Notes: generated by a model from the letters alone, not told the origin. Positions 10,101 to 19,169 are shown, counted from the stretch's first letter. The stretch: 59,127 bases of DNA from Paludibacter jiangxiensis (GCA_945870155.1 CAMBSB010000013.1:1-59127); one strand, 5' to 3'. Translations and numbers: made by a program.

Positions 10101-12843
10101 TTTCCCAATGCTCCGATTGTTTTTCACCTTTCAATATTGAGCTTATTATTTTGTTGTTTAATTCAATATCATCAAGATGTGTAATTTCTTTCCAATTCAA
10201 ATTGTTTAATTCAGTTTCAGAATAACCAACAATTTTGCAAAAAGCATTATTTACGGTTAAGTTGCCATCAATCGAAGTTATCGACATACCAACTATTGTG
10301 TTTTCAAAGAAATTTCGGAATTTTTCTTCGTTTTGTTTTAATGCGATTTCGGTTTGTTTACGTTCTGTAATGTCGGTGTGCGAACCAAACATTCGAATTA
10401 CTTTGCCTTCATTATTTTTTAAAGAAGCAGCTTTATTGTGTATCCACCTGTAAGTTCCATCTTTGTGTCGAAACTTAAATTCCAATATGAAATGTTCGAT
10501 AGGATTGTTAAGATATAAATTAACAGCATTCTGACAATATTCCGCCTCTTCGGGATGTAGGTGTTCAATCCAGGTTTCGAAATCATTTTTCAACTCATCG
10601 TCTTTGTAGCCGATTTGTTTTTTCCATTGCTCCGAATAAAAAACTTCGTTTGTTTCCACATTCCAATCCCATATTCCTTGTTCTGAAGCATCGATTACTA
10701 TAGCATAACGTTCTTCGCTTTTTATCAATTTTTCCTCATTTTGCTTACGTTCAGTAATATCCCGAAAATTTAATACGATAGATTTTACACTCGGATTTGC
10801 CAACAAATTGCTGAATGTAGTTTCTACCCAATGCCATTGACCTTGTTTGTTAATATATCGATATTCTATGGTTGGAATATACAAAGGATCAGCAAAAATT
10901 TTACCCAATTCAGACAATACCAATTGTAAATCATCAGGATGAGTATATTCAGCAGGATTACCTTTAACTTCATCTGTTAGCATATATCCAAACATTTTTT
11001 TAGCTGAAGGACTTATATATTTAAAGTTGCCTTCTGCATCAATGAGGGCAATGCCATCAGGGGCTTTTTCTATAAGTGCCTGATAGTGCTGTTCTGTTTT
11101 TTTAGTTTCTTCTTCAGCAAGTTTCCGTTTGGTAATATCTCTAAAAGTTCCCAACATAAGTGATTTGCCATTTAAATGTATGGCTTGTCCCACAATTTCG
11201 ACAGGTATTTCGGTGCCATCGGAGCAACAAATTTTATTTTCAACAGGTTCATTATTATGTATTTCCCCTGTATTTTCAAAATGCTCTATGAAGGTGTTTT
11301 TCGATTGCTCTTCATTTTGCGATGGATGAAGTTCGTATTGGAACAAGCCAATAATCTCGTGCTTCTCCTTTTTAAATAAACTACATGCTTTATTATTTGC
11401 ATCAATGATTTTACCCGTTTCAGGGTCGGTCAATAACATGGCATCGGGTGCATCGTCAAACAAAACTTTAAAACGCATTTCGCTTTCTTTCAATGCAATT
11501 TCGGATTGTTTATGTTCGGTAATATCCTTAACAATATTCATCAAAGCAGGAAACTTATTGTAATTTATAAGCAGAACAGTAATTTCAACAAGAACAGTAC
11601 TGCCATTTTTGTGCTTTAATATAGTTTCAAAGTTCGAGAAACCTTTGGTTTGCAAATCATTAAGGCGTCGTCCCATCTTTTCCTCTGTCACATCAATTTC
11701 AATTTCAGATGGGTTCATTGTGGATAGTTCAGTTTTTGTGTATCCCAACATTGCTCCTGCCGATTCGTTCATCTCAAGAAAATTGGATAATCTTCCGTCG
11801 GGGTAGGCATTAAAGATTGTTATTCCATCTTTGTTTGCTTCAAATAGTTCGTGGTATTTTTCCTCGCTTTGTTTCAACGCAATTTCAGTTTGTTTGCGTT
11901 CTGTGATATCATTAATACTCGATAATATATAGGTGCTGTTATTGATACTGATAAGATTAGCCGAGAAAAATCCTATAATGATTTCTCCATTTTTCTTTTT
12001 AAATTGGAATTCCTGCCCAACTACCTTTCCTCCATCACGGAGGACTTTTACCACGCGGTTGCGATCATCCGCATCAACCCATAAATCCAATCCTATCGAT
12101 GAATTATTGAGCGCCTCTTCAGGAGTGTACCCCGAAATTGAAAAGAATGCATCGTTGACTTCGATAAACATTCCGTCCTCTGGGCGCGTGATTGTAATGG
12201 CATATGGAGAAGTCTTAAATGCCAAAGCAAATTTTTCTTTGCTTTCTTCTAATGCTTGTTGAGCTTGATTGCTTGCGGCTATTTCATTTTTGAGTTGTAA
12301 ATTAGTAAAAGCTTTTTCCGAAAGATCGGTGGCGATAACAAACAATAAATTAGCTATTTTTTTAAATTTGTCGACCGACATGATTGGAATTTCGTCTAAT
12401 GCTGATTTGTATTCTAATCTATCAACACCAATCTCATCAGCATATTGCAATAATATTTTTTCGTCAATATTTTCATTTCGTACTTGCCCTATGAGCCAAT
12501 TTGCTATGTGTATGCCCCCAACTGTTATAGATGCACCCGCATCCAACAAACCACCGCTTAAGCAGGGTTGTAAAGTTGCACCTTCCGGATTGTATTTTCC
12601 AATAATTGCGTCTGATTTATAACAATTTGCACAACCTTTTTCTGTTTTTCGAATTATGGTTTCGCATAATCGACTAAAATTACTGGCTTTTGTAAGTGGA
12701 TTACCTTTTACATCTGTAATTATTGATGCAACTCCATGAACGTCTGCAAATAAATCTTGCAAATTTTGAATTTCATTTAGATTAAAAATATCGTTAAATG
12801 TAATATCCTTTAATTTGCTGTTTTGTTGTATTATTTCGTTCAT
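7192..12843 (-). CDS. Multi-PAS hybrid histidine kinase with PocR sensor domain
   Basis: This 1883-residue protein has no signal peptide and no membrane segment, so it is a soluble sensor. Domains in order: a PocR domain (about 18-185) with Cys60, Cys71, Cys74 and Cys94 in RLCETIIRKTEKGCANCYKS and QPCLSGGLLDAG; nine PAS/PAC units (about 205-1315), each ending in a DITERK-like motif; and a GAF domain (about 1325-1475). Then come a HisKA domain with phospho-accepting His1518 in MSHEIRTPMNG, an HATPase domain with DTGIGIP and GAGLGLSITKAYVEMLGG, and a receiver (about 1760-1883) with Asp1817 in LMDIQMPKMGG and a TAFVLSGD/KPI end. No output domain is fused and no response regulator is adjacent. 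PocR domains are linked to sensing 1,2-propanediol and other small molecules. The position between fucose and rhamnose genes makes that ligand plausible, but it is inference. Confidence 0.93.
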   Translation of the reverse strand: MNEIIQQNSKLKDITFNDIFNLNEIQNLQDLFADVHGVASIITDVKGNPLTKASNFSRLCETIIRKTEKGCANCYKSDAIIGKYNPEGATLQPCLSGGLLDAGASITVGGIHIANWLIGQVRNENIDEKILLQYADEIGVDRLEYKSALDEIPIMSVDKFKKIANLLFVIATDLSEKAFTNLQLKNEIAASNQAQQALEESKEKFALAFKTSPYAITITRPEDGMFIEVNDAFFSISGYTPEEALNNSSIGLDLWVDADDRNRVVKVLRDGGKVVGQEFQFKKKNGEIIIGFFSANLISINNSTYILSSINDITERKQTEIALKQSEEKYHELFEANKDGITIFNAYPDGRLSNFLEMNESAGAMLGYTKTELSTMNPSEIEIDVTEEKMGRRLNDLQTKGFSNFETILKHKNGSTVLVEITVLLINYNKFPALMNIVKDITEHKQSEIALKESEMRFKVLFDDAPDAMLLTDPETGKIIDANNKACSLFKKEKHEIIGLFQYELHPSQNEEQSKNTFIEHFENTGEIHNNEPVENKICCSDGTEIPVEIVGQAIHLNGKSLMLGTFRDITKRKLAEEETKKTEQHYQALIEKAPDGIALIDAEGNFKYISPSAKKMFGYMLTDEVKGNPAEYTHPDDLQLVLSELGKIFADPLYIPTIEYRYINKQGQWHWVETTFSNLLANPSVKSIVLNFRDITERKQNEEKLIKSEERYAIVIDASEQGIWDWNVETNEVFYSEQWKKQIGYKDDELKNDFETWIEHLHPEEAEYCQNAVNLYLNNPIEHFILEFKFRHKDGTYRWIHNKAASLKNNEGKVIRMFGSHTDITERKQTEIALKQNEEKFRNFFENTIVGMSITSIDGNLTVNNAFCKIVGYSETELNNLNWKEITHLDDIELNNKIISSILKGEKQSEHWEKRYIHKDGHIVWVDINTAIQRDDKANPLYFITAVIDITKRKNAEEELIKAKEKAEESEEKYRLLFENANEAIYIVQNEKLVFANPACEQLTEISKDNLIGFSILDLVDVYDKENLSKHHHDLINGITQNQNSYFTIINQKGEKRHLSVNSVLINWNGLPATLNFATDITERKNAELGLKVKEKEYRNLIEFSPIAMSIIHDWKTIYFNPAAIELFGAKTQDELIGKHIYELIHPDFHNLALENSKLLAENGFVAMQEQKYLKLDGTVLIVETQAKSIRFNNLPATLVVINDITERKQSEQALRESEERYKALHNASFGGIAIHDKGKIFECNQGLSEITGYSYNELIGMDGLMLIAPESRNLVLSNILSNYEKPYEAIGLRKNGEEFPLRLAGKNIPYKGKTFRTVEFRDITERKYLEKIHEIQYKIASAVVASDNIEQLLEFVRIQLSQLTNTENFFAALYNAQSNTLKKLHWVDEVDSFDEWDAASSFSGYVVKTAKALLINKQEIAKISIEQNIPILGEPAECWLGAPLIVEKKVIGVLVIQSYKDPMAYNASFGMLFEQLAQDLSVFIHKTTILNELKIANFHAQESDRLKSAFLANMSHEIRTPMNGILGFAELLKEPNLSGQQQQEYIRIIEKSGNRMLNIINDIVDISKIEAGLMKLDIKETNINEQIEYIYNFFKPEAEAKGLKLTFSTLLPAKESIVKTDREKVYAILTNLVKNAIKYTNVGTIEIGYSLVDYNQVETKHDRFVLIFYVKDTGIGIPKDKHEAIFERFIQADIACKMAYQGAGLGLSITKAYVEMLGGKIWVESEEEIGSTFYFTLPYNQKQQRKPEIYKSESLKKWDKIRKLKILIAEDDEISEMLIEITVNAFSKETFKARTGIEAIEACKMNPDIDLVLMDIQMPKMGGYEATRQIRNFNKNVIIIAQTAFVLSGDRHKAIEAGCNDYIAKPINKDELLMLIQKYFG

Positions 12844-13665
12844 AATAGTTGATTTGAAGCTGTTATTAATGAATTATTTAATTACATAAAAATAATTGCC
12901 AAAATTAATAAAATATTTCACGACTATTGTATAATTTTATAAAACGAATATATTTAAAAACATTAAAATCTGTTATAAACAATTTAATGTAATTAATAAT
13001 TTTGAAATTAGCCATATCGTTACAATTAGCACTCCTGCATTATTATTGAGCACTATTATTGAAACATATAAACAATAAAATTTACCTTAAAAATCAAATA
13101 AAGCTATAAATAAAGGATGTAAATTGAAAAATGTCCATAAATTTCCCCTTAACATTCCCTCTTTTGGGTAAGGCTGTTAAGTTCTGAACTTGCTCCATTT
13201 CTATTGCCCTCCCAATTATGGGGCGGATTAAATTTGTAATAAAAATCAGGGCTTTAGCACACAAAACCCTTAGCAGATAGAAAAACTGGTGAACTAGGCA
13301 ATTAAATAGTATTCTTGATTGAGAATAGTTTTTGGCACAGTTTAATATCAGAATAATGTGGTGTACTAGGTAGCTGGCCATTATTGCTTGGGTTACAAAG
13401 AAAACCACACATTTAATTATTTACCAACTAAAAAAATGAAGCATAATTTGCATTTTTTTGTAATTTGACAAAATTGAATATTTAATTTTATCGGATTCAA
13501 AAGAAATCATTTAAGCTTTAATAGTTACAAACTTGACATTTTAACGTCCTATTTTACTAAAACAATATCAGCAAATGAGCCTTAATTTAAAGTTAGAAAA
13601 ATGCTATATATTGTTTAAAAATTTTACAAATAATTAATAATTAGCTCTATAAAGGGTTATAGTCT
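12844..13665. other. Intergenic region between the kinase and GH31 genes
   Basis: 822 nt of AT-rich DNA separate divergent genes and must hold promoters for both. I found no convincing TAnnTTTG box pair. A more GC-balanced patch at about 13130-13410 stands out. It includes an imperfect CTTAAC..GTTAAG inverted repeat around CCCTCTTTTGGGTAAGG, which resembles a decayed dispersed repeat. A 104-codon open frame there (13408-13094, minus) has no recognisable product and I do not call it. Confidence 0.5.
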
Positions 13666-16230
13666 ATGCAACAAACCAATTTCCAACTTTTTGATTTCCT
13701 TGATTTTAGCACCGAAATGAACGGTGGTGACCGACTTTGGCGTGCTTGCTCACCAACAGATATAAAAGAGCAAAACGGTGAAATTTTCGTTGAAATCCCC
13801 TTTCAGAAACAGAACAATTCCAATGAAATAACCCCCGATCTTTCAGAACCTAAGAAAACATATATACTTAGAATTAAGGCTTTAGGTAACAAAATACTGA
13901 GAGTTTCAATTGGTTTTGGAACGGCAGTAATGGAAAATTCAAAGATGTTGGAAATATCGGAAGATTTGAATACAACAGCTTTGACTTTTACAAAAACTGA
14001 ATCCGAATGGAGCATAAATGACCTGCAAGGCAAAAAAAAAGCTGTAATTAGTTTTGCCGAAAGTAATATTGATTGGTGGAGTGATTTGTTACCAGCACCC
14101 GCTGAAACCATTTTCTTGAGCTTTTATCCTGATGGCAAAAAAGAAGTAGCACTTTCGGCATACGATATGTTTTCACCAACCCGACATGATGCATTTGCAT
14201 TGGCTTATGTGGAAAGAAACGGCGAACCACATAGGTCAACATTTGCGATTCAAGCCAAAGCAGATGAATGTTATTATGGTACTGGTGAGCGTTTTTCGAA
14301 AATGGACTTGTCGGGTAAAACCTACCAGCTTCGCAATCAGGATGGACAGGGAGTAAATAATCGGCGCACATACAAAAACGTACCGTTTTATCTTTCATCG
14401 GAAAATTATGGACTTTTCCAACACACCACAGCATTTACTAAATTTTCATTGGCCGACCATTCTACCCGCTCGGCACAAATAATGGTGGAGGAGCCGGTTG
14501 TCGATTTCTTTTTGATAGGTGGTGATACGCCCGAAGAAATTCTTTTTGGATATCGTCAATTGACAGGTTTTCCAACTATGCCTCCACTTTGGAGTTTTGG
14601 AACCTGGATGAGTCGTATGACCTATTTTTCGGCAGATGAAGTGACTGAAATTTGTGACCGAATGCGTGCAGAAGATTTTCCTTGCGATGTAATTCATTTG
14701 GATACAGGATGGTTTGAAACCGACTGGTTGTGCGAATGGAAATTCAACGATGAGCGTTTTCCCAATCCACGACAATTTATACAGGACTTAAAATCAAAAG
14801 GTTATCGGGTCAGTTTATGGCAGTTACCTTATATTTCGTACAATGCCATTCAGTATAAAGAAGCAGATGAGAACGATTATATAAGTAAAAGTGAACGAAA
14901 AATATCCGGTTCATCTAATTTTAGCGTGCAGGATTTTGCCGGAACTATTGATTTTACTTATGATAAAGCAACAGAATGGTATAAAGATTTGCTCCGTAAA
15001 TTATTGGAAATGGGTGTAGTATGCATTAAAACAGATTTTGGCGAGGACATACATCTTGATGCTGAATATCAATCTATGAGTCCGGAAAAACTACACAATT
15101 TGTATCCGTTGTTATATCAAAAAGCAGCTTACGAAGTTACAAAGGAAGTAACAGGCAATGGAATTATCTGGGCACGCGCTGGTTGGGCTGGTTGCCAAAG
15201 GTATCCGTTGCATTGGGGTGGCGATTCGGCTTGCTCTTGGGACGGAATGGCAGGTTCGCTCAAAGGTGGACTACAACTTGGTTTATCGGGTTTTGGCTTT
15301 TGGAGTCACGATGTGCCAGGTTTTCATGGTGTTCCCAACTTTATGAACTCCGTTTTACCCGAAGATATTTATGTTCGATGGACACAATTCGGTGTTTTTT
15401 CATCGCATTTGCGCTATCATGGTTCGCACAAACGTGAACCCTGGCATTACCCTAATATAGCTCCAATAATTCGTAAATGGTTGAAAATAAGATATATAAT
15501 AATACCATATATATTGCAGCAAAGCGAAAAAACCACTAAAACAGGATTCCCTGTTTTACGTGCTTTGATAATGCATCACCCGAATGATAAAACATGTAGG
15601 CATATTGATGATCAGTATTATTTTGGCGATAATATGTTGGTTGCGCCGGTAATGAATTCGGAGAATAAACGAGATATTTATTTACCCGAAGATATTTATG
15701 TTCGATGGACACAATTCGGTGTTTTTTCATCGCATTTGCGCTATCATGGTTCGCATAAACGTGAACCCTGGCATTACCCCAATATAGCTCAAATTATTCG
15801 TAAATGGTTGAAATTGAGATATAAATTAATACCATATGTTTTGCAGCAAAGCGAAAAAACCACTAAAACCGGATTCCCTGTTTTACGTGCTTTAATAATG
15901 CATCACCCGAATGATAAAACATGTAGGCATATTGATGATCAGTATTATTTTGGCGATAATATGTTGGTTGCACCGGTAATGAATTCGGAGAATAAACGAG
16001 ATATTTATTTGCCCGAAGGAAAATGGGTACACTTTTTTACAAGTGAAGTCTTTGAAGGAGAACGTTGGTTGAAAAACGTAGTAGTACCATTAGACGAAAT
16101 GCCTGTGTTTGTAAAACAGGGAGCTGAAATACCCATGTATTTGGAGGATGTGAGCTGCACGGATGATATGGATATGAGTAAAATAGTAAAGATAAAATAC
16201 CTGCCCCCTAACCCCCTGAAGGGGGAATAA
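13666..16230 (+). CDS. GH31 glycoside hydrolase, alpha-xylosidase (YicI)-like, with internal duplication
   Basis: An 854-residue protein without an obvious signal peptide, probably cytoplasmic, that should remove alpha-linked xylose or glucose from oligosaccharide ends. The catalytic nucleophile is Asp457 in IKTDFGEDIH and the acid/base is Asp520 in HWGGDSACSWDGM. LSGFGFWSHDVPGF follows. The spacing matches YicI-type alpha-xylosidases. Residues 566-674 are repeated as 675-783 (DNA 15361-15687 and 15688-16014), covering the end of the barrel and the start of the next beta domain. Without the extra copy the protein would be 745 residues, normal for the family. The two copies differ at about 14 of 327 bases, so this is not a simple assembly error. 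Activity of the duplicated form is uncertain. The last residues, PPNPLKGE, are encoded by a dispersed repeat. It heads a plus-strand sugar gene cluster. Confidence 0.88.
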   Translation: MQQTNFQLFDFLDFSTEMNGGDRLWRACSPTDIKEQNGEIFVEIPFQKQNNSNEITPDLSEPKKTYILRIKALGNKILRVSIGFGTAVMENSKMLEISEDLNTTALTFTKTESEWSINDLQGKKKAVISFAESNIDWWSDLLPAPAETIFLSFYPDGKKEVALSAYDMFSPTRHDAFALAYVERNGEPHRSTFAIQAKADECYYGTGERFSKMDLSGKTYQLRNQDGQGVNNRRTYKNVPFYLSSENYGLFQHTTAFTKFSLADHSTRSAQIMVEEPVVDFFLIGGDTPEEILFGYRQLTGFPTMPPLWSFGTWMSRMTYFSADEVTEICDRMRAEDFPCDVIHLDTGWFETDWLCEWKFNDERFPNPRQFIQDLKSKGYRVSLWQLPYISYNAIQYKEADENDYISKSERKISGSSNFSVQDFAGTIDFTYDKATEWYKDLLRKLLEMGVVCIKTDFGEDIHLDAEYQSMSPEKLHNLYPLLYQKAAYEVTKEVTGNGIIWARAGWAGCQRYPLHWGGDSACSWDGMAGSLKGGLQLGLSGFGFWSHDVPGFHGVPNFMNSVLPEDIYVRWTQFGVFSSHLRYHGSHKREPWHYPNIAPIIRKWLKIRYIIIPYILQQSEKTTKTGFPVLRALIMHHPNDKTCRHIDDQYYFGDNMLVAPVMNSENKRDIYLPEDIYVRWTQFGVFSSHLRYHGSHKREPWHYPNIAQIIRKWLKLRYKLIPYVLQQSEKTTKTGFPVLRALIMHHPNDKTCRHIDDQYYFGDNMLVAPVMNSENKRDIYLPEGKWVHFFTSEVFEGERWLKNVVVPLDEMPVFVKQGAEIPMYLEDVSCTDDMDMSKIVKIKYLPPNPLKGE
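15361..16014 (+). repeat. 327-nt in-frame tandem duplication inside the GH31 gene
   Basis: Unit 1 is 15361-15687 and unit 2 is 15688-16014, each 109 codons. The junction lies at TTACCCGAAG, shared by the two ends (codons LPE before DIYVRW and LPE before GKW), which fits recombination at a short homology. Differences cluster at 15480-15520 against 15807-15847, where copy 1 has become AT-only in places. Confidence 0.95.
16201..16227. repeat. Dispersed repeat overlapping the GH31 stop
   Basis: A reverse-orientation copy (CCCCCTAACCCCCTGAAGGGGG) supplies the last codons, PPNPLKGE, and runs into the TAA stop of the GH31 gene. Confidence 0.85.
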
Positions 16231-16270
16231 ATATTACTTTTGATCAATATAACAATTCATATTTAAAAAA

Positions 16271-17395
16271 ATGAAAATAGGAAATAACATTTCAAACAAT
16301 GGTAGCAACAATTCCCCCTTTAGGGGGCCAGGGGGCTTCTGGAAATCAAATTTTGAAGAAACTAAGAAACATTACATCAATTGGTGGAATGGCAAAGGAA
16401 TAGTGCTGACTATGTGGGAACATTTAGAAAAAGAAGGTGCACCTTATGCGGCTGTTTTACCACCTTCACCACACAAAGATATGCAGCAATTTTGGTTCGA
16501 CCCTCAGTGGAGAGCTGATTATCTGCATTATACAATGTCGCGAAACTCGTATTTGGCCGACATTTTACCTGTGGCAAATACACAATTGGGTCCGGGTTCG
16601 TTGGGGGCTATTTTGGGTGCCGATTTGGAAGGTCGTGATGATACTATCTGGATTCGTGATAAAGATGATTTTGATGGTCGGATAGTTTTTGACGAGAAGA
16701 ATAAATGGTGGCAATTGCACAAAGACTTGCTAAAGGCTTGTAAAATCAAAGCTGAAGGAAATTATATGGTTGGCTGCCCCGACTTGGTTGAAGGACTGGA
16801 TGTGCTGGCAAGTTTGAAAGGCTCGGACAACGCCTTGATGGATTTGATGTTAGATCCTGAAACCACCTTACAGCAAATGCAAGAGGTAAATGATGTGTAT
16901 TTCAAGGTTTTCAACGAAATTTACAACATTATCAACGTGAATGGTGAAATGGCGTTTTGCTATTTTTCGTTGTGGGCACCGGGGAAGGTTTCAAAGTTAC
17001 AGGTCGACATCTCAACCATGATTTCCGAAAATGATTTCCGTACTTTTTGCTTGCCATTCTTACGCGAACAAACCGAAAAAATTGATTACACCCTATATCA
17101 TTTGGATGGAGTTGAAGCCATTCGACATTTAGATGCAGTGCTGGAACTCGAAAAACTGAATGCAATACAATGGACTCCCGGTTATGGTCAACCTCAGGGA
17201 GGCAATGCTCAATGGTATGATTTATATAAAAAAATCCTGGCTAATGGAAAATCAATTATGGCCAACTGGGTAACTTTAGACGAAATTGAACCATTGATTG
17301 ATGCTGTGGGCAATCAGGGCTTGCATATCAATGTTGATTTCAAATCGGAAAAAGATATTGAAAAAGCATTGAAAATAGTAGAACGATACCGTTAA
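16271..17395 (+). CDS. URO-D/methyltransferase-fold protein without the Zn-binding His-x-Cys
   Basis: A 374-residue cytoplasmic protein of the uroporphyrinogen decarboxylase superfamily. That fold includes true heme-pathway decarboxylases and the MtaA/CmuA methyl-transfer proteins. It begins a recognisable family match at WKSNFEETKKHYINWWNGKG (about residue 24) and continues with ADILPVANTQLGPGSLGAILGA. Where MtaA proteins have His-x-Cys, this one has YHLDGVEAIRHL and no matching cysteine, so zinc-dependent methyl transfer as in MtaA is doubtful. Residues about 14-22 (NSPFRGPGG) are encoded by a dispersed repeat. No ATG lies between the repeat and the start of homology, so translation either crosses the repeat or starts at a non-ATG codon. 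A second, different family member lies at 19176. Function unknown; sugar-related by context only. Confidence 0.8.
   Translation: MKIGNNISNNGSNNSPFRGPGGFWKSNFEETKKHYINWWNGKGIVLTMWEHLEKEGAPYAAVLPPSPHKDMQQFWFDPQWRADYLHYTMSRNSYLADILPVANTQLGPGSLGAILGADLEGRDDTIWIRDKDDFDGRIVFDEKNKWWQLHKDLLKACKIKAEGNYMVGCPDLVEGLDVLASLKGSDNALMDLMLDPETTLQQMQEVNDVYFKVFNEIYNIINVNGEMAFCYFSLWAPGKVSKLQVDISTMISENDFRTFCLPFLREQTEKIDYTLYHLDGVEAIRHLDAVLELEKLNAIQWTPGYGQPQGGNAQWYDLYKKILANGKSIMANWVTLDEIEPLIDAVGNQGLHINVDFKSEKDIEKALKIVERYR
16312..16336. repeat. Dispersed repeat inside the N-terminal coding region
   Basis: CCCCCTTTAGGGGG followed by CCAGGGGGC lies in frame near the 5' end of the URO-D-fold gene and encodes SPFRGPGG. 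Confidence 0.85.
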
Positions 17396-17401
17396 AAATC
17401 A

Positions 17402-17434
17402 AACTTTTCCAAAGTTTTAAACTTTGGAAAAGTT
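17402..17434. repeat. 33-nt near-perfect palindrome
   Basis: The arms AACTTTTCCAAAGTTT and AAACTTTGGAAAAGTT (16 nt each) flank a single T. It sits between the URO-D-fold gene and the symporter gene with no T-run after it, so it is not a typical terminator. It has the same 16+1+16 geometry as the palindrome at 48483-48515. Confidence 0.85.
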
Positions 17435-17451
17435 GAAACATTCAATACTAA

Positions 17452-19011
17452 ATGAAAGAACTAATTCACCTATCTACACTCGATATTGTTGTTGTAGCTA
17501 TATATGTAATTGTATTAATTGCCATTGCTTACTGGGCAAGTTTCAGCAAAAAAAATAAAAGCGACAATCTTTTTACTGCGAATAAAAGTTTGGGATGGTT
17601 TGCTATTGGGCTCACCATGTGGGGAACCAATGTGGGTCCATCCATGTTAATAGCCAATGCCAGCAGTGGTTACGAAAGTGGCATTGTGGCTGGAAATTTC
17701 TCGTGGTACGCGTTTCCGTTTATACTTTTACTTGCTTTTGTTTTTGCCCCACGATATCTGGGTGCTCAGGTTATGACATTGCCCGAATATATGGGCAAGC
17801 GATTTGGGGACAAAACACGTAGGTATTTGGCCTGGTACACCATAATTACGATACTTATTTCGTGGTTAGGACTAACATTGTTCTCAGGTGGTGTATTTAT
17901 GTCGCAGATATTAGCTATTCCTCTATCAATGAGTATAATAATCTTGGTTCTAATTTCGGCAGCATTTGTTATTGCCGGGGGATTGAAAGCAATTGCCTAT
18001 ACCAATGTTTTTCAAATGCTTTTGCTTATAGGCGTTTCAATTCTATTAGTAGTCATGGCTGTGATAAAAGTTGGTGGAATATCCGAAATAATTAGCGCAA
18101 CACCCGCCAATTATTGGAAAATGTTTCAACCGCTCGACGACCCAAATTTCCCCTGGTTGGCCATTGTTATTGGTTATCCGATAATGGGTGTGTGGTTTTG
18201 GTGTACCGATCAATCCATGGTGCAGGCAGTGCTTGGCTCGAAAGATTTACGAAACGGACAAATGGGTGCAAACTTTGTAGCATGGCTTAAACTCATTGAT
18301 ATTCCGTTGTTTATGATTCCAGGCATATTGGCTTTTATTTTAATTCCACATTTGTCAAATTCAACTGATGCTTATCTGAAGCTTGTTGAAACTGTTTTCC
18401 CTTCAGGCTTAATTGGGTTGGTGATTGTGGTAATGATGGCTGCATTGATTAGCACAGTTGGTTCAGCTTTAAATTCATTGAGTGCAGTTTTTACCATGGA
18501 TATTTACATTAAACAATATAAACCCGCTGCTACAAATAAAGAAATTACATTTATAGGAAGAATAGTTGTTTTAATTGGAGCTTTACTTTCAATATTTTTA
18601 GCCATAGGAATTACATATATTCAGGGCTTAAGTTTTTTCAATATTTTTCAATCGGTACTCGGGTTTATCGCACCCCCTATGTCGATTGCTTTCCTTTTTG
18701 CTGTACTTTGGAAAAAAACATCGCATAAAGCTATTAATTCGGTGCTGACATTGGGAACAATCTTTAGTTTGGGTGTAGGTATTGCATATTACAATAAGTT
18801 GATATTTAATAATTTGCATTTTCTGTATGTGTCATTTATTATCTTTGTACTGCTGGGTATTTATGTTTTTATATATTCAATTATAGATAAAAATTCAAGT
18901 TCAAAACTCGTTAAAATTGATTATCAACCTATCAAAGTAAACCGCTCGGTAAAAATTGCATGGATTTTATTGATTGTTGTTATGATAGGGTTATATATGT
19001 TTTTTAATTAA
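17452..19011 (+). CDS. Sodium:solute symporter (SSS family), probable sugar transporter
   Basis: This 519-residue inner-membrane protein has about 14 hydrophobic segments. Family signs are the N-terminal LDIVVVAIYVIVLIAIAYW, the re-entrant region GLTMWGTNVGPSMLIANASS, TLPEYMGKRFGDKTRRYL, and the conserved late segment around MMAALISTVGSALNSLSAVFT. SSS proteins couple sodium entry to uptake of sugars, sialic acid, amino acids and other solutes. The flanking GH31, URO-D-fold, mutarotase and RhaT genes point to a sugar, possibly xylose-, rhamnose- or methyl-sugar-like. The substrate cannot be read from the sequence. It starts 56 nt after the upstream gene, across a 33-nt palindrome. Confidence 0.9.
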   Translation: MKELIHLSTLDIVVVAIYVIVLIAIAYWASFSKKNKSDNLFTANKSLGWFAIGLTMWGTNVGPSMLIANASSGYESGIVAGNFSWYAFPFILLLAFVFAPRYLGAQVMTLPEYMGKRFGDKTRRYLAWYTIITILISWLGLTLFSGGVFMSQILAIPLSMSIIILVLISAAFVIAGGLKAIAYTNVFQMLLLIGVSILLVVMAVIKVGGISEIISATPANYWKMFQPLDDPNFPWLAIVIGYPIMGVWFWCTDQSMVQAVLGSKDLRNGQMGANFVAWLKLIDIPLFMIPGILAFILIPHLSNSTDAYLKLVETVFPSGLIGLVIVVMMAALISTVGSALNSLSAVFTMDIYIKQYKPAATNKEITFIGRIVVLIGALLSIFLAIGITYIQGLSFFNIFQSVLGFIAPPMSIAFLFAVLWKKTSHKAINSVLTLGTIFSLGVGIAYYNKLIFNNLHFLYVSFIIFVLLGIYVFIYSIIDKNSSSKLVKIDYQPIKVNRSVKIAWILLIVVMIGLYMFFN

Positions 19012-19013
19012 AG

Positions 19014-19035
19014 ACCCCTAACCCCTAAAGTGGAA
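19014..19035. repeat. Dispersed repeat after the symporter gene
   Basis: A reverse-orientation, slightly decayed copy (CCCCTAACCCCTAAAGTGG) begins 3 nt after the symporter stop. Confidence 0.75.
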
Positions 19036-19144
19036 TAAGATGATGTCCGTTAGCATAAAAGGGAACAGAAATTAGTATAGATAAAATAAAGAATAAATAA
19101 TTTATGAATGGTAACGAAAATATATATGATAAAACTAATTCCAA

Positions 19145-19169
19145 TTCCCCCTTTAGGGGGTTAGGGGGC
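19145..19169. repeat. Dispersed repeat ahead of the second URO-D-fold gene
   Basis: CCCCCTTTAGGGGG plus TTAGGGGGC ends 6 nt before the probable start codon at 19176. If the upstream ATG at 19104 is used, the repeat encodes SPFRGLGG. Its last G-run lies where a ribosome binding site would be. Confidence 0.85.

Noticed and set aside
12269-12622. A 117-codon plus-strand open frame inside the kinase gene
   Set aside because: It is the antisense shadow of the PocR domain, where the minus-strand protein matches a known domain along its length.
13094-13408. A 104-codon minus-strand open frame in the gap before the GH31 gene
   Set aside because: The predicted product is hydrophobic and low-complexity, with no recognisable motif. 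It lies in a patch that may be a decayed repeat, and no promoter or partner gene supports it.
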